Positions 1 to 8,571 are shown, numbered from the stretch's first letter. The stretch: 64,000 nucleotides of DNA from Terrisporobacter petrolearius (GCF_020748185.1 NZ_JAHZMO010000002.1:62001-126000); one strand, 5' to 3'. The notes: generated from the letters alone by a model not told the origin. Translations and numbers: made by a program.

Positions 1-275
1 TCTCTACTTTGTAAATTCATACTAACACAAAATAGAACTATATTTTTATTTTTTATAATATTGTATTTTTCTTCCAAATAATCTCTTAAATATATTTTAG
101 AATTATATATGGGGCTACCAAATATAATTGTTTTATATTTTAACAAATCCCATCTTCCAACATCTGATATTTCATACAAGTCTGCATTTAGTTTTATAGC
201 TAACCATCCAGCATATTTCATAGTACATCCATATTTAGTTTTATACACAATGGCTATTTTTTTATCATAAGGCAC
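1..275 (-). CDS. flavodoxin-like protein, 3' part beyond window edge
   Basis: The reading frame starts at GTG (273-275) and runs off the left edge, so about 91 N-terminal codons are visible. The N-terminus reads KKIAIVYKTKYGCTMKYAGW: a beta strand, then a T/G-rich loop of the kind that binds FMN phosphate in flavodoxin-domain proteins. A second strand-loop follows (IIFGSPIYNSKI), like the second FMN loop. It is probably a HemG-like or generic flavodoxin-domain redox protein; the partner is unknown. GGAGGG lies 7 bases upstream of the GTG, but inside a perfect 20-bp hairpin (see 277-321), so translation is probably controlled. It follows the NUDIX gene on the same strand. Confidence 0.7.
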   Translation of the reverse strand, partial: MPYDKKIAIVYKTKYGCTMKYAGWLAIKLNADLYEISDVGRWDLLKYKTIIFGSPIYNSKIYLRDYLEEKYNIIKNKNIVLFCVSMNLQSR

Positions 276-276
276 A

Positions 277-321
277 ATAATCCCTCCATATTTTTATATA
301 TTAAAAATATGGAGGGATTAT
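277..321 (-). promoter_or_regulatory. perfect 20-bp inverted repeat burying the flavodoxin-gene RBS
   Basis: The arms 277-296 and 302-321 are exact reverse complements with a 5-base loop. Read on the minus strand, the GGAGGG ribosome binding site of the flavodoxin-like gene sits in the 3' arm, ending one base before the GTG. Neither strand has a T run after the stem, so it is a poor intrinsic terminator. RNA-level control of translation or an mRNA-stability hairpin is more likely. Confidence 0.6.
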
Positions 322-336
322 GAGTTCTTTAATAAA

Positions 337-945
337 TTATAAAAACATTTTTTCTCCTAAAATCGAAAATGACTGTAATGCCAAATATGCTCTAATATCT
401 AAAGAAGTTTGATTATTTTTAATTATTTCTTTTGCTTCTTCTTTTGAAACTAATACAGCTTCAATATCTTCATCATCCTCTAAATATTCACTACTTATCT
501 CACCTTCACATATACAATAAACAAAGGCTGCAGATTCATCTGTCATTCCTGGTGATAAATATACTTGATTACAGCTAAGATCTTTTTTTATTTCAGTTAC
601 GTCTAAGCCTGTCTCTTCCTTTAATTCTCTTATTACAGCACTTTCAAAATTTTCATCATCACTATCTACAAGTCCTGCAGGCAACTCATAAATATATTTA
701 TTTATTGGAACTCTAAATTCTTTTATTAAAACTAACTTTTCACTTTCTTTGTGATATGCACATATTATTACTGCATCTACTTTATCTTTTTCATTTTTAA
801 GGTAAATGCCTTCTAATACCTCTTTTTTCTTTCTTGATGCAACCGTCCAGTTTTTCTCTTTGTTATTTTTATTTAAATATTTAACATTGTATAAACTTAT
901 AAATTTTGTTTCTACTAATGATGTAATATTTTTTATTCTGCTCAT
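337..945 (-). CDS. NUDIX hydrolase, ADP-ribose pyrophosphatase type
   Basis: A 202-aa protein when started at ATG 943-945, which has AAGGAGG 7 bases upstream; the frame stays open 22 codons further but without an RBS. Residues about 90-115 form the NUDIX box: ELPAGLVDS, then REL.EE.GL, with a loop one residue longer than the canonical GX5E. The acidic cluster binds Mg2+. The upstream ELPAG and downstream YLSPGMTDE segments are typical of ADP-ribose pyrophosphatases (ADP-ribose to AMP plus ribose 5-phosphate). The family call is firm; the exact substrate is inferred. It lies upstream of the flavodoxin-like gene on the same strand. Confidence 0.85.
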   Translation of the reverse strand: MSRIKNITSLVETKFISLYNVKYLNKNNKEKNWTVASRKKKEVLEGIYLKNEKDKVDAVIICAYHKESEKLVLIKEFRVPINKYIYELPAGLVDSDDENFESAVIRELKEETGLDVTEIKKDLSCNQVYLSPGMTDESAAFVYCICEGEISSEYLEDDEDIEAVLVSKEEAKEIIKNNQTSLDIRAYLALQSFSILGEKMFL

Positions 946-1073
946 ATTTACCTCCTTATAATATCTCGTGCTCACTATCAGACAAGACTTTATTTTACTT
1001 ATTTTATACATAGACTACATATAGTCAAATACTTCTTTGTGACGCATATTATAAATACTTAATCAAAATAAGT

Positions 1074-1235
1074 CTACTTGCAGGATTCACAATAAATATT
1101 TATTGACTTTTTTTCTATTATAGTATCTAGTCTACCTACAGGCATAGACATCTTAGTAGGCATTTGAAATTCCACAAAAAACTTATCTCCTTTCTTTACC
1201 TCTTTATTACATTTACTACAATTAATTTTACTCAT
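1074..1235 (-). CDS. small zinc-ribbon protein, 53 aa, unknown function
   Basis: A short gene starting at ATG 1233-1235, with TGGAGG 7 bases upstream, ending TAG at 1074. The protein starts MSKINCSKCNKEVKKGDKFF and ends YCESCK, so a CxxC near the N-terminus and a CxxC at the C-terminus would form one zinc ribbon. The middle (about residues 20-45) is rich in Met and hydrophobic residues and ends in charged residues. Good RBS, start, stop and Cys pairing support a real gene. I recognise no function. It may be co-transcribed with the NUDIX gene downstream, about 130 bases away. Confidence 0.7.
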   Translation of the reverse strand: MSKINCSKCNKEVKKGDKFFVEFQMPTKMSMPVGRLDTIIEKKSINIYCESCK

Positions 1236-1590
1236 TTATGAACCTCCATTTTATATCTAGTGTAGTACACATTACACCTTGTAATTTATTATTTAATCAT
1301 AGGCTATATTGGTCTATAATTTTCATATAATTTACCTCTAAGAACTTTAAGTCATTAAACTATATTTTCCCTTGACTTTCCGTTTTTATGAATCAATTTA
1401 TGTTCTTTAATTTTTTCTAATGTTTGCCTTAATATATTTAAATATTAATCATTGTCATCATATCTAATTAACAGAACCATAAATATTTTAATTTAATTAT
1501 ACTATAAGCACTGTATTTTTAACAATTACTACCAATTTATTTATTTCAAATAAATCATTTAATTCATTTTTTCTTTTTATAGTGAATATA
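1236..1590. other. gene-poor intergenic stretch
   Basis: This very AT-rich spacer shows no RBS-supported ORF on either strand. A short open stretch on the minus strand near 1360-1445 encodes a basic peptide-like sequence but has no start or RBS. Only the promoter at 1591-1619 is recognisable at its right-hand end. Confidence 0.5.
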
Positions 1591-1619
1591 TTGTCATAAA
1601 TATTTAATAATATTACTAT
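1591..1619 (+). promoter_or_regulatory. promoter of the 75-aa protein gene
   Basis: TTGTCA at 1591-1596 and TACTAT at 1614-1619 are separated by 17 bases, a sigma-A type arrangement. The start codon follows 35 bases after the -10 element. Confidence 0.5.
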
Positions 1620-1653
1620 ATATACATTTTATTACTTAAAAGGAGTGAAAATA

Positions 1654-1881
1654 ATGGATAATAATAATTCATATAATGATTTTTTACAAAAACCTGTTGA
1701 AGTAAATACTTATTTAAGTTCAGTTCCTATAGTTGGAGAAATAGTTGATTCTGACGATAATTCAATTACTATAGCACCAACTTTATCAAACTCAGGTTCT
1801 GACTATCACAAAAGTAATTATGACAAGGAAAATACTTATTATTTACCTAATAACTCAATTATTTCACTTAAAGAAATTTAA
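1654..1881 (+). CDS. small acidic Asn/Ser-rich protein, 75 aa, unknown
   Basis: The start is ATG 1654, 8 bases after AGGAG; the in-frame GTG at 1645 overlaps the RBS and is rejected. The protein (MDNNNSYNDFLQKPVEVNTY...) has no signal peptide, membrane segment or Cys. It holds a beta-rich middle (VPIVGEIVDSDDNSITIAP) and a polar second half. It stands alone, with its own promoter and a terminator hairpin shared with the convergent EcsC gene. I do not recognise the family; the good promoter, RBS and terminator argue that it is expressed. Confidence 0.65.
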   Translation: MDNNNSYNDFLQKPVEVNTYLSSVPIVGEIVDSDDNSITIAPTLSNSGSDYHKSNYDKENTYYLPNNSIISLKEI

Positions 1882-1900
1882 AGAATCGCTGAATAATAAA

Positions 1901-1938
1901 ATCGTCAAACATTATTTAATCACAATATGTTTGACGAT
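1901..1938. terminator. bidirectional terminator between the 75-aa gene and the EcsC gene
   Basis: ATCGTCAAACAT (1901-1912) pairs with ATGTTTGACGAT (1927-1938). On the minus strand the stem is followed by TTTTATTATT, so it mainly ends the EcsC transcript. Confidence 0.75.
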
Positions 1939-1959
1939 TATCTCTTAAATATATATAAC

Positions 1960-2682
1960 TTATTTAAATTCTTCTAATCTCATACGATATGCATTTATTG
2001 CTACTTCTCCTAATTTATCAAGTAACTTTCCATTAACGTAAAAACCAACAGCTGCACCTATTACTGGCATTAATTGAAGCAACTTAGCCAAATCTAAATA
2101 ATCTCTATATTCTTGTTGAAATGATTCCCAATCAAAATCATTAATATCACCTGGTAAATGATTTGAATACTCATCCCAACTTTCCATTTTGTTAAAAACA
2201 TCTTTACTATAACTTTGAGAAGAAAAAGCCAACTGAATAATATTAAGTATATATAATCTTTCTTTGTAATCCCTCACATCAAATCCATAAATTGCAGCAA
2301 TATCATATAATAATTTTACCTTTATACTAAGAAGTAATGGAAAATCAGTCAATCCTAATATAAACCCACCTGCCCCTGTAGCAAAACCTTCCGCCATAGC
2401 AGTCTTTTTATAAAAATCTATTTTGCTTTTAACAATTTTTTCTCTTTCTTCTATGGAAATATTATTCAGAGGCTCTTTAGTAATATACTTATATCCAAAC
2501 AATACTGTTTTTACCATAGTTTTTACTGCATTAGTTAATATTTCATGATATTTTCGAGGCAACATGCTATTAAATTTTTTTTGTGTTTTTGATGTTATCT
2601 TATTTATTAAGGATGCTTTCTTTTTCATTTCTCTTTTCCATAATTTATGTTGGACTTTTGCATCAATCATATAATCATCCAT
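1960..2682 (-). CDS. EcsC family protein
   Basis: A 240-aa protein resembling EcsC-domain proteins: a charged helical N-terminus (residues 1-60), then an amphipathic/hydrophobic core with FATGAGGFILGLTDFPLLLSI (about 98-118) and a second hydrophobic segment LMPVIGAAVGFYVNGKLLDK near the C-terminus. EcsC is named after the third gene of the Bacillus ecs operon, but its biochemical role is unclear, and this copy is not next to EcsAB. It probably associates with the membrane. AGGAGG lies 6 bases upstream of ATG. It is a single-gene unit ending in the 1901-1938 terminator. Confidence 0.75.
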   Translation of the reverse strand: MDDYMIDAKVQHKLWKREMKKKASLINKITSKTQKKFNSMLPRKYHEILTNAVKTMVKTVLFGYKYITKEPLNNISIEEREKIVKSKIDFYKKTAMAEGFATGAGGFILGLTDFPLLLSIKVKLLYDIAAIYGFDVRDYKERLYILNIIQLAFSSQSYSKDVFNKMESWDEYSNHLPGDINDFDWESFQQEYRDYLDLAKLLQLMPVIGAAVGFYVNGKLLDKLGEVAINAYRMRLEEFK

Positions 2683-2805
2683 ATAAACCTCCTAATTTAA
2701 AACATATAATAATTCTATTCTTCATACATATTATTGATATATGTACTATATATTTCCCAAGAAATGCATATATATTTTTTATACTCTAACTTAGTTATAT
2801 AAAAC

Positions 2806-2839
2806 ATAAAGCCATAGTAGTAATATACTATGGCTTTAT
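2806..2839 (-). terminator. terminator after recQ and the 82-aa gene
   Basis: A 14-bp perfect stem (2806-2819 with 2826-2839, AAAGCCATAGTA core) lies directly after the stop of the 82-aa gene, with a T-rich tail on the minus strand. Confidence 0.75.
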
Positions 2840-2845
2840 AAGCAA

Positions 2846-3094
2846 TTATCTTTTTCTTTTCTTTTTTTGCTTTTTATTTTTTACCACGTTTTTATCATAA
2901 GGGTTTGATACTTTTTCCCTATTAGGTGGATCCACATTTTTATAAATGTTCTTAAAACCCTTCCATGCAACGCCTAACCCAAATGCAGCCAAGCAAAATA
3001 TTAAAGGATTGTATTTAACAAATAATAAACTAACTAAAAAAAATGCTAAACCTCCTACGCTTACAAGTACATTGAGTTTTTTCCATCTCTCCAT
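2846..3094 (-). CDS. small basic two-TM membrane protein, 82 aa
   Basis: The protein has two hydrophobic segments (about residues 9-27 and 29-44, around the turn KYNPLI), then a polar stretch and a strongly basic tail (KNKKQKKKRKR). The basic tail is probably cytoplasmic. GGAGG lies 6 bases before ATG. It sits 46 bases downstream of recQ on the same strand, with a terminator immediately after it, so it is probably co-transcribed with recQ. I recognise no family or function. Confidence 0.65.
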   Translation of the reverse strand: MERWKKLNVLVSVGGLAFFLVSLLFVKYNPLIFCLAAFGLGVAWKGFKNIYKNVDPPNREKVSNPYDKNVVKNKKQKKKRKR

Positions 3095-3140
3095 ATTAAG
3101 CCTCCACCTAAATATAATTAGATAGTTAATTCTATAATAC

Positions 3141-5618
3141 TTAACATAATTCCTTCTTTTTATTTGACAAATTCAAATTATTTTCAATTATTACCGCCAT
3201 AATACTTTCATATTTAATAGTAGATGGAAGTATTTTTTTGATTAAGTTTAAACTTTGACTTTTACACTCATCTATGGCCTTTAATATTTTATTTTTTTCA
3301 TTTTCATTATAGTATTCACACAATTCTAAATCAAAGTTTATACTATTACCTTCTATAATATAGTCATTAACATAAGTCAATAAAGTTGCAGGAGATACTT
3401 CAACTTCTAAACTTACATCATTTAAGTCTTTACCTTGATTAAGAAGGTCTAATGCTATTTCGTTATTTTTACGATTGTCTCCGTCTATAACTATATGAAG
3501 CTTCTTTTTTTCTTGCCAAACAGGATTCATATTTTTTTCTTCTAAGTATTCCTTTACAACTTTAATAATATCTTCACCATATTTTTTGAATTTTACTGAG
3601 CCTATTCCACTAATATCTAACAGCTCTTTTTCACTAACAGGATATCTTCCACTAATTTCTTTTAATGTATTTTTAGATAATATTTTATAGAAAATAGTAT
3701 TTTCTTTTTGTGCATAAAAAGCACGAAGCTCTTTAAGTCTATTATAAAGTTCTGTGTTGCTATTTACATATAAAAATTCATCGTATTGTTTTAAATTACA
3801 ATTTTCTTCATTTGTCTTACTTATTTTTATATTATTTTCATCTGTATATTTTATTATTTCTTCAATAAACATTTCACCATATTTATCAAACTTAACTTCT
3901 CCTACACCAGATATTTCTAGCATTTCTTCTTTGTTTATTGGATACTTCTTGCTCATCTCCATTAAAGTAGAGTCTGAAAATACCATATATGGTGCAATAT
4001 TATTTGTCTTAGCCATAATAAATCTTATATCTTTTAATTTATCATATAAGTAATTAATTTCTTTTTCATCTTCTTGTGAATAAATTTCATATAACATTAC
4101 TTTTTTATTACCCTTAATTACATCTTTTGACATATTGTTAATTCTTATAGTTGCAAAAGAAGTATTATTTGAAACACTTTCTACCATATCTAAGTAACCA
4201 TGAGAAATTAAAGTGTTAATAAATATTTTTAAATCTTCACTTTTGTAGTTTTTCATAATACCATATGTAGATAAACTATTAAAACCTAAATTAATCACTT
4301 TTTTGTTTTTAGATCCTCTAAGTACATCCACAATCATATTTATTCCATAACTTCTTTTCATTCTGATAATACATGAGATTACTTTCATAGCATCCTCACT
4401 CTTATCAACCATAGTACCTCTATTTAAACAATTACTACAGTTGTCACATTTATTTTCGAACTCTTCTCCAAAATAATTTAAAATACTTTTTCTATAACAA
4501 TCATTGCTATAAACTAAATCTATTATCTGTTGTAATTTTGTATAGTGACTTTGTTTTCTTTCCATATTAGGTATTCCAGAATCTATAAGTAGTTTTTGTG
4601 TCTGAATATCTTGTGGTGAAAATAATAAGGTACATTTACTTTTTTCTCCATCCCTTCCTGCTCTACCAATCTCTTGATAATAGTTTTCTACACTTTGCGG
4701 CATATTATAATGAAGGATCCATCTAATATTACTTTTATCTATACCCATTCCAAAAGCATTTGTTGCTATCATTATATTTTTTTCATCCTTTACAAATAGC
4801 TCTTGATTATGCTGTCTCTCTTCATTATTTAAACCACCATGATATTTGGCAACAGAATAATTTCTTCTTTTTAGACTTTCATATATGGCATCTACAGATT
4901 TTCTAGTAGCAGCATATACTATTCCACTATTGTCTTTATTTTTTTCAATATAATTTAATATATATTCTTTTTTGCTACAGTTTTTAACTATGTTTATTTC
5001 CAAATTATCTCTATCAAATCCTGTAATATACTCCTTATAATCTTGTAGATTTAAATTCTTTATTATATCTTCTTTTACTTTAGTAGATGCAGTAGCTGTA
5101 AAGGCAGTAACTATTGGTCTTTTTTCTAAGTCATAAATAAAATGTGATATTTTAGTATAACTTTTTCTAAAGTCATGACCCCATTGTGAAATACAGTGAG
5201 CCTCATCTACTGCAATTTGACTTATATTTGTTCTTTTAATAACATTTAGAAAATCATAATTATCTAGTCTTTCAGGGGCAACATATATAATCTTATATTC
5301 CTCATTGCATATGCCATCTAATATATTTTTTATTGTATTGTCTGATAAAGAACTATTTATATATGTAGACTTTATATTCATTGAGTTTAAAGTGTCTACC
5401 TGATCTTTCATTAATGATATTAGCGGTGATATAACTATGGTAATACCATCTAGTATAAGTGCCGGAATTTGATAACATAATGACTTCCCACCACCTGTTG
5501 GCATTATAGCTACCACATCTTTTTTATTTAATATAGAGTTAATTATCTCTTCTTGCCCTTTTCTAAATTCTTTATATCCAAAATACTTTTCCAGTATTTC
5601 TATAGTTTTTTTATACAT
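3141..5618 (-). CDS. recQ: ATP-dependent DNA helicase RecQ, with two HRDC domains
   Basis: An 825-aa superfamily 2 3'-to-5' DNA helicase for recombination and fork repair. Walker A is MPTGGGKS (39-46); Walker B is DEAH (138-141) followed by CISQWGHDFR, the RecQ aromatic-rich loop. Motif VI is QEIGRAGRDG. The zinc module reads CYRKSILNYFGE...CDNCSNC (about 360-390), followed by the winged-helix RQC region. Two HRDC-like helical repeats, both containing ISG(V/I)G and KYG, lie near 505-580 and 610-690; most bacterial RecQ proteins have one. The last 130 residues carry a helix-turn-helix-like segment (DVSLEVEVSPATLLTYVNDY), giving a longer protein than the ~600-aa E. coli form. AGGAG precedes the ATG. 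Confidence 0.93.
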   Translation of the reverse strand: MYKKTIEILEKYFGYKEFRKGQEEIINSILNKKDVVAIMPTGGGKSLCYQIPALILDGITIVISPLISLMKDQVDTLNSMNIKSTYINSSLSDNTIKNILDGICNEEYKIIYVAPERLDNYDFLNVIKRTNISQIAVDEAHCISQWGHDFRKSYTKISHFIYDLEKRPIVTAFTATASTKVKEDIIKNLNLQDYKEYITGFDRDNLEINIVKNCSKKEYILNYIEKNKDNSGIVYAATRKSVDAIYESLKRRNYSVAKYHGGLNNEERQHNQELFVKDEKNIMIATNAFGMGIDKSNIRWILHYNMPQSVENYYQEIGRAGRDGEKSKCTLLFSPQDIQTQKLLIDSGIPNMERKQSHYTKLQQIIDLVYSNDCYRKSILNYFGEEFENKCDNCSNCLNRGTMVDKSEDAMKVISCIIRMKRSYGINMIVDVLRGSKNKKVINLGFNSLSTYGIMKNYKSEDLKIFINTLISHGYLDMVESVSNNTSFATIRINNMSKDVIKGNKKVMLYEIYSQEDEKEINYLYDKLKDIRFIMAKTNNIAPYMVFSDSTLMEMSKKYPINKEEMLEISGVGEVKFDKYGEMFIEEIIKYTDENNIKISKTNEENCNLKQYDEFLYVNSNTELYNRLKELRAFYAQKENTIFYKILSKNTLKEISGRYPVSEKELLDISGIGSVKFKKYGEDIIKVVKEYLEEKNMNPVWQEKKKLHIVIDGDNRKNNEIALDLLNQGKDLNDVSLEVEVSPATLLTYVNDYIIEGNSINFDLELCEYYNENEKNKILKAIDECKSQSLNLIKKILPSTIKYESIMAVIIENNLNLSNKKKELC

Positions 5619-5871
5619 ATTTAATCTCCTATATACGAACTTGTGTTTGTTAATAATTATATCCTAATTTACTTCCTTAATACAAGTTTATTATCTTAAT
5701 TTAAAATTCCTCTACATGAAGTAAAGGTCTTCTCATAGCAATTTTTTATTTTTTTAATTAATATATTAACAATATAAAAATTTCTTTTATTGTCAACTTT
5801 TGGGAAATTTATGCTAATATTAATATTATGGCTAGTTTTTCTATTTATTCAATGACTATGGAGGTGATTTT

Positions 5872-7131
5872 ATGAGTAATCAAATTATATCAGTTTTAAT
5901 CTTCGCTGCAGTAATACTATTTATTGTAACAGAGAAAATAGATAGAACTGTAGCTGCTATTAGTGGTGCTGTTCTTATGATAATTACCAATGTTTTAACT
6001 TTAGAGAAAGCTATTTCACATATAGACTTTAATACTATTGGGGTACTTATGGGTATGATGATTGTAGTATCAATAGTTAAAAATTCTGGTTTATTCGAAT
6101 ATATTGCTATTTATTCAGCAAAAAAATCTAAAGGAAATCCTTGGAGAATAATGATATATTTTATTGTTATTACAGCTGTGTTATCTGCATTGTTAGATAA
6201 CGTTACAACTGTATTATTAGTAGGTCCTATGACAATTGTAATATGTCAGATTCTTAATGTTAATCCAGTCCCATTTCTTATGACAGAAATAATTGCTTCT
6301 AATGTTGGAGGTACGTCTACTTTAATAGGTGACCCTCCAAATATAATGATTGGTAGTGCTGCAAATTTAAGTTTTTTTGATTTTATTGTTAATGTTGGTC
6401 CTGTTGTTGTAGTTATTTTATTTGCCATAATTTTATGTTTTAAGGCAATATATAAAAATGACATTTCAAACATGGCTAATGAGGCATGTATTACATCTTT
6501 AGATGAGGAAAAAGCTATACAAGACAGACCTCTACTTTACAAAAGTATCTGTGTTTTATTTTTAATTTTACTTGGATTTATTTTCCACAGTAGTTTAAAT
6601 TTAGAATCTTCTATGATTGCTTTGTCTGGAGCATGTGTTATGCTTATAATAGGAAAACAAGATACAGACGAAATAATAAGTAGCGTTGAGTGGAGCACAA
6701 TATTATTTTTTATAGGTTTATTTATAGTTGTAGGTGGACTTTCTGAGTCAGGTGTTATAGATAATCTTGCACAGTTTTTAATAAACTTAACAAAAGGAAA
6801 TACTACATATACAATGTGTCTTATATTATGGATTTCAGCTATAATATCTTCTTTCCTTGATAACATACCATTTGTAGCCACTTTAATTCCATTAATACTT
6901 ACTATGGAATCTCAAGGAATGGATGTTATGCCACTTTGGTGGGCAACGTCTTTAGGCGCTTGTCTTGGTGGAAACGGAACTTTAATAGGCGCTTCAGCCA
7001 ATGTGGTTTTAGCAAATATTGGTGAGAAACACGGATATGATATTTCTTTTAAAAAATATTTTAAACTTGGCTTCCCAGTCATGTTACTGACAGTTTTTAT
7101 TTCAACCATATATTTATTACTAAAATATTAA
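5872..7131 (+). CDS. ArsB/NhaD-type ion transporter permease
   Basis: A 419-aa polytopic membrane protein with about 11-12 hydrophobic segments and no signal peptide. Two inverted halves carry the ion-transporter superfamily signatures: DNVTTVLLVGP and GGTSTLIGDPPNIMIG in the first, and LDNIPFVATLIPL and LGGNGTLIGASANVV in the second. This pattern fits the ArsB/NhaD and P-protein group, which move arsenite, Na+ or anions. No arsR/arsC homologue is adjacent, so the substrate is open. The start is ATG 5872 with GGAGG 7 bases upstream. The next gene follows 16 bases downstream. Confidence 0.85.
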   Translation: MSNQIISVLIFAAVILFIVTEKIDRTVAAISGAVLMIITNVLTLEKAISHIDFNTIGVLMGMMIVVSIVKNSGLFEYIAIYSAKKSKGNPWRIMIYFIVITAVLSALLDNVTTVLLVGPMTIVICQILNVNPVPFLMTEIIASNVGGTSTLIGDPPNIMIGSAANLSFFDFIVNVGPVVVVILFAIILCFKAIYKNDISNMANEACITSLDEEKAIQDRPLLYKSICVLFLILLGFIFHSSLNLESSMIALSGACVMLIIGKQDTDEIISSVEWSTILFFIGLFIVVGGLSESGVIDNLAQFLINLTKGNTTYTMCLILWISAIISSFLDNIPFVATLIPLILTMESQGMDVMPLWWATSLGACLGGNGTLIGASANVVLANIGEKHGYDISFKKYFKLGFPVMLLTVFISTIYLLLKY

Positions 7132-7147
7132 CTAGGATGGTGATATA

Positions 7148-7612
7148 GTGAAAATCATAGATACTTATAGCACAAAAGGTGATTCTATTGAAATACTACT
7201 TAGACAAATTGGAGCAACTAAAATAACTCGTGTTAGAGGATATTTATATTTTATTAAATTCAAAATTGATGATTTAGATATTACGTATACGTATAATATA
7301 AATCATAAAAATCAATATTTCTTACAAAGAATTGAGCCTTATCCACTGGGTAAGGGTATATTTGATAAAGAAATTGAAATAGTTTCATTTATACAAAAAG
7401 ATTTAAGTAAATTTAAAAAAGCTAAAAAACTTGATAATTTTAATAATTTTTTAAAGTTGAACAATGCAATAACTTCTTTAACAACAGACGTAGAAAACTT
7501 ATTTTTAAACTATGATATTTCTGACGTTAATATTAGTCAACTTGAAGAAACTTTAAATGCATTTTCAGACAAAATCGAGGAATGTAAAAAAAATATAAAC
7601 AATATAGAATAA
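7148..7612 (+). CDS. uncharacterised protein, 154 aa
   Basis: It starts at GTG 7148 behind AGGATGG and lies 16 bases after the permease gene, so the two are probably co-transcribed. The first ~75 residues look like an alpha/beta domain (KIIDTYSTKGDSIEILLRQI, then strands around YLYFIKFKIDDLDITYTY). The C-terminal half (about 80-154) is helical, rich in Asn, Lys and Leu, and could form a short coiled coil. There are no Cys and no membrane segment. It may be an accessory of the permease, but that rests only on position. Confidence 0.7.
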   Translation: MKIIDTYSTKGDSIEILLRQIGATKITRVRGYLYFIKFKIDDLDITYTYNINHKNQYFLQRIEPYPLGKGIFDKEIEIVSFIQKDLSKFKKAKKLDNFNNFLKLNNAITSLTTDVENLFLNYDISDVNISQLEETLNAFSDKIEECKKNINNIE

Positions 7613-7617
7613 TAAGT

Positions 7618-7657
7618 AAAAACATCTTGAAGATAATAGTAGCTTCAAGATGTTTTT
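7618..7657. terminator. strong bidirectional terminator
   Basis: A 15-bp perfect stem (7618-7632 with 7643-7657, ACATCTTGAAG core) flanked by A and T runs separates the convergent 154-aa gene and NifX-like gene. Confidence 0.85.
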
Positions 7658-7663
7658 TATTTA

Positions 7664-8035
7664 TTAGTGATTTCCACAATCATGGTGATTGCAACCATTA
7701 TTTACAGTGAACTCAACTAATTTATTTTCTTTTAGTAGTTGGATATTTTCTTTTACGTTTCCTTCAACACCTCTAAATACTTTTGTTCCCATACTATTTA
7801 ATTTAGATATTGCTCCAGCACCTATTCCTCTTACTATAACAACATCTACAGATTTGTTAGCTAATGCCTTCATCGGTTGACATTTTCCATGCTCATGATT
7901 CAAATCACCATTATTTATTACTTCAACTTCTTCTCCATCTAAATTAACAACTAAAAATTTTGGAGCTGACCCAAAGTGATTGTATGGAGTACTTTCCATC
8001 CCTTTATTTTCTACTACTGGTATACAAATTTTCAT
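7664..8035 (-). CDS. NifX/NifB-type dinitrogenase cofactor-domain protein
   Basis: A 123-aa protein of the Nitro_FeMo-Co superfamily: MKICIPVVENKG, then NHFGSAPKFLVVNL, and the alpha/beta core VDVVIVRGIGAGAISKL. The domain normally binds or carries metal clusters. No nif gene is nearby, so this is one of the stand-alone versions common in anaerobes. The C-terminus NGCNHHDCGNH is a Cys/His metal site. It overlaps the ArsR-family gene upstream by 4 bases (ATGA), so the two are translationally coupled, which suggests a metal- or redox-sensing pair. The exact ligand is unknown. Confidence 0.85.
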   Translation of the reverse strand: MKICIPVVENKGMESTPYNHFGSAPKFLVVNLDGEEVEVINNGDLNHEHGKCQPMKALANKSVDVVIVRGIGAGAISKLNSMGTKVFRGVEGNVKENIQLLKENKLVEFTVNNGCNHHDCGNH

Positions 8036-8403
8036 ATTAAATCCTCCCTTTTCCTACAACATTTTGACTTGCCTTTACAGGTATTTCCACAACAGTTTTT
8101 ACTTGTTTCTATATTTGTCATATGTATAAAATTTTGATTATCATCATTTATAAGTTTCATAAAAGATATACATTCATTAAAAACTTCTTCATTAATTTTA
8201 TAAAAAACATAATATCCTTCTTTATATCCTGTTAAAATATTTGCTTCTTTTAATATTTTAATATGCTGAGAAACTGCTGAGTCTGAAATCTGCAAATGCT
8301 TTGATATGCCTTTTTGGCAAATAACCTTACTAGATATAATCATTAAAATCTTCAATCTAGTTTCATCACTTAGTGCTTTAAATACTTTTACTAAAGTTTC
8401 CAT
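8032..8403 (-). CDS. ArsR/SmtB-family transcriptional repressor
   Basis: A 123-aa winged-helix protein: VFKALSDETRLKILMII at the N-terminus, recognition helix region ISDSAVSQHIKILKEA, and wing YKEGYYVFYKI. An unusual Cys-rich tail (NCCGNTCKGKSKCC, about residues 103-116) could bind thiophilic metal. The start is ATG 8401-8403 behind GAGG; the in-frame GTG at 8407-8409 overlaps the RBS. The promoter region has a perfect dyad (8420-8435), so it probably represses itself and the coupled NifX-like gene. Confidence 0.88.
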   Translation of the reverse strand: METLVKVFKALSDETRLKILMIISSKVICQKGISKHLQISDSAVSQHIKILKEANILTGYKEGYYVFYKINEEVFNECISFMKLINDDNQNFIHMTNIETSKNCCGNTCKGKSKCCRKREDLI

Positions 8404-8419
8404 GGGCACCTCTTTTTAC

Positions 8420-8435
8420 TTAAGTATTTACTTAA
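8420..8435. promoter_or_regulatory. probable ArsR autoregulatory operator
   Basis: TTAAGTA-TT-TACTTAA is a perfect 7-2-7 palindrome just downstream of the -10 element and upstream of the RBS, where a repressor would block initiation. Confidence 0.55.
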
Positions 8436-8439
8436 CTAA

Positions 8440-8468
8440 ATAATAGTACACTTAATTAGTTTTATCAA
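8440..8468 (-). promoter_or_regulatory. promoter of the arsR-like/nifX-like operon
   Basis: On the minus strand TTGATA (8463-8468) and TATTAT (8440-8445) are separated by exactly 17 bases. Confidence 0.65.
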
Positions 8469-8514
8469 GTATTATTTATTATTTTATATATAATAAATAT
8501 TTATCCAACAAAAA

Positions 8515-8564
8515 AGAGTTAATATATAATTAATTTTTAGTTAAAAATCATTTATATTAACTCT
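8515..8564 (-). terminator. terminator after the thioredoxin reductase-like gene
   Basis: AGAGTTAATATA (8515-8526) pairs with TATATTAACTCT (8553-8564). On the minus strand a run of six T follows the stem. Confidence 0.75.
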
Positions 8565-8571
8565 GAAAATT

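Noticed and set aside
1360-1445. minus-strand open stretch encoding a Lys-rich peptide
   Set aside because: No start codon with RBS; at most a gene remnant, and too short to call.
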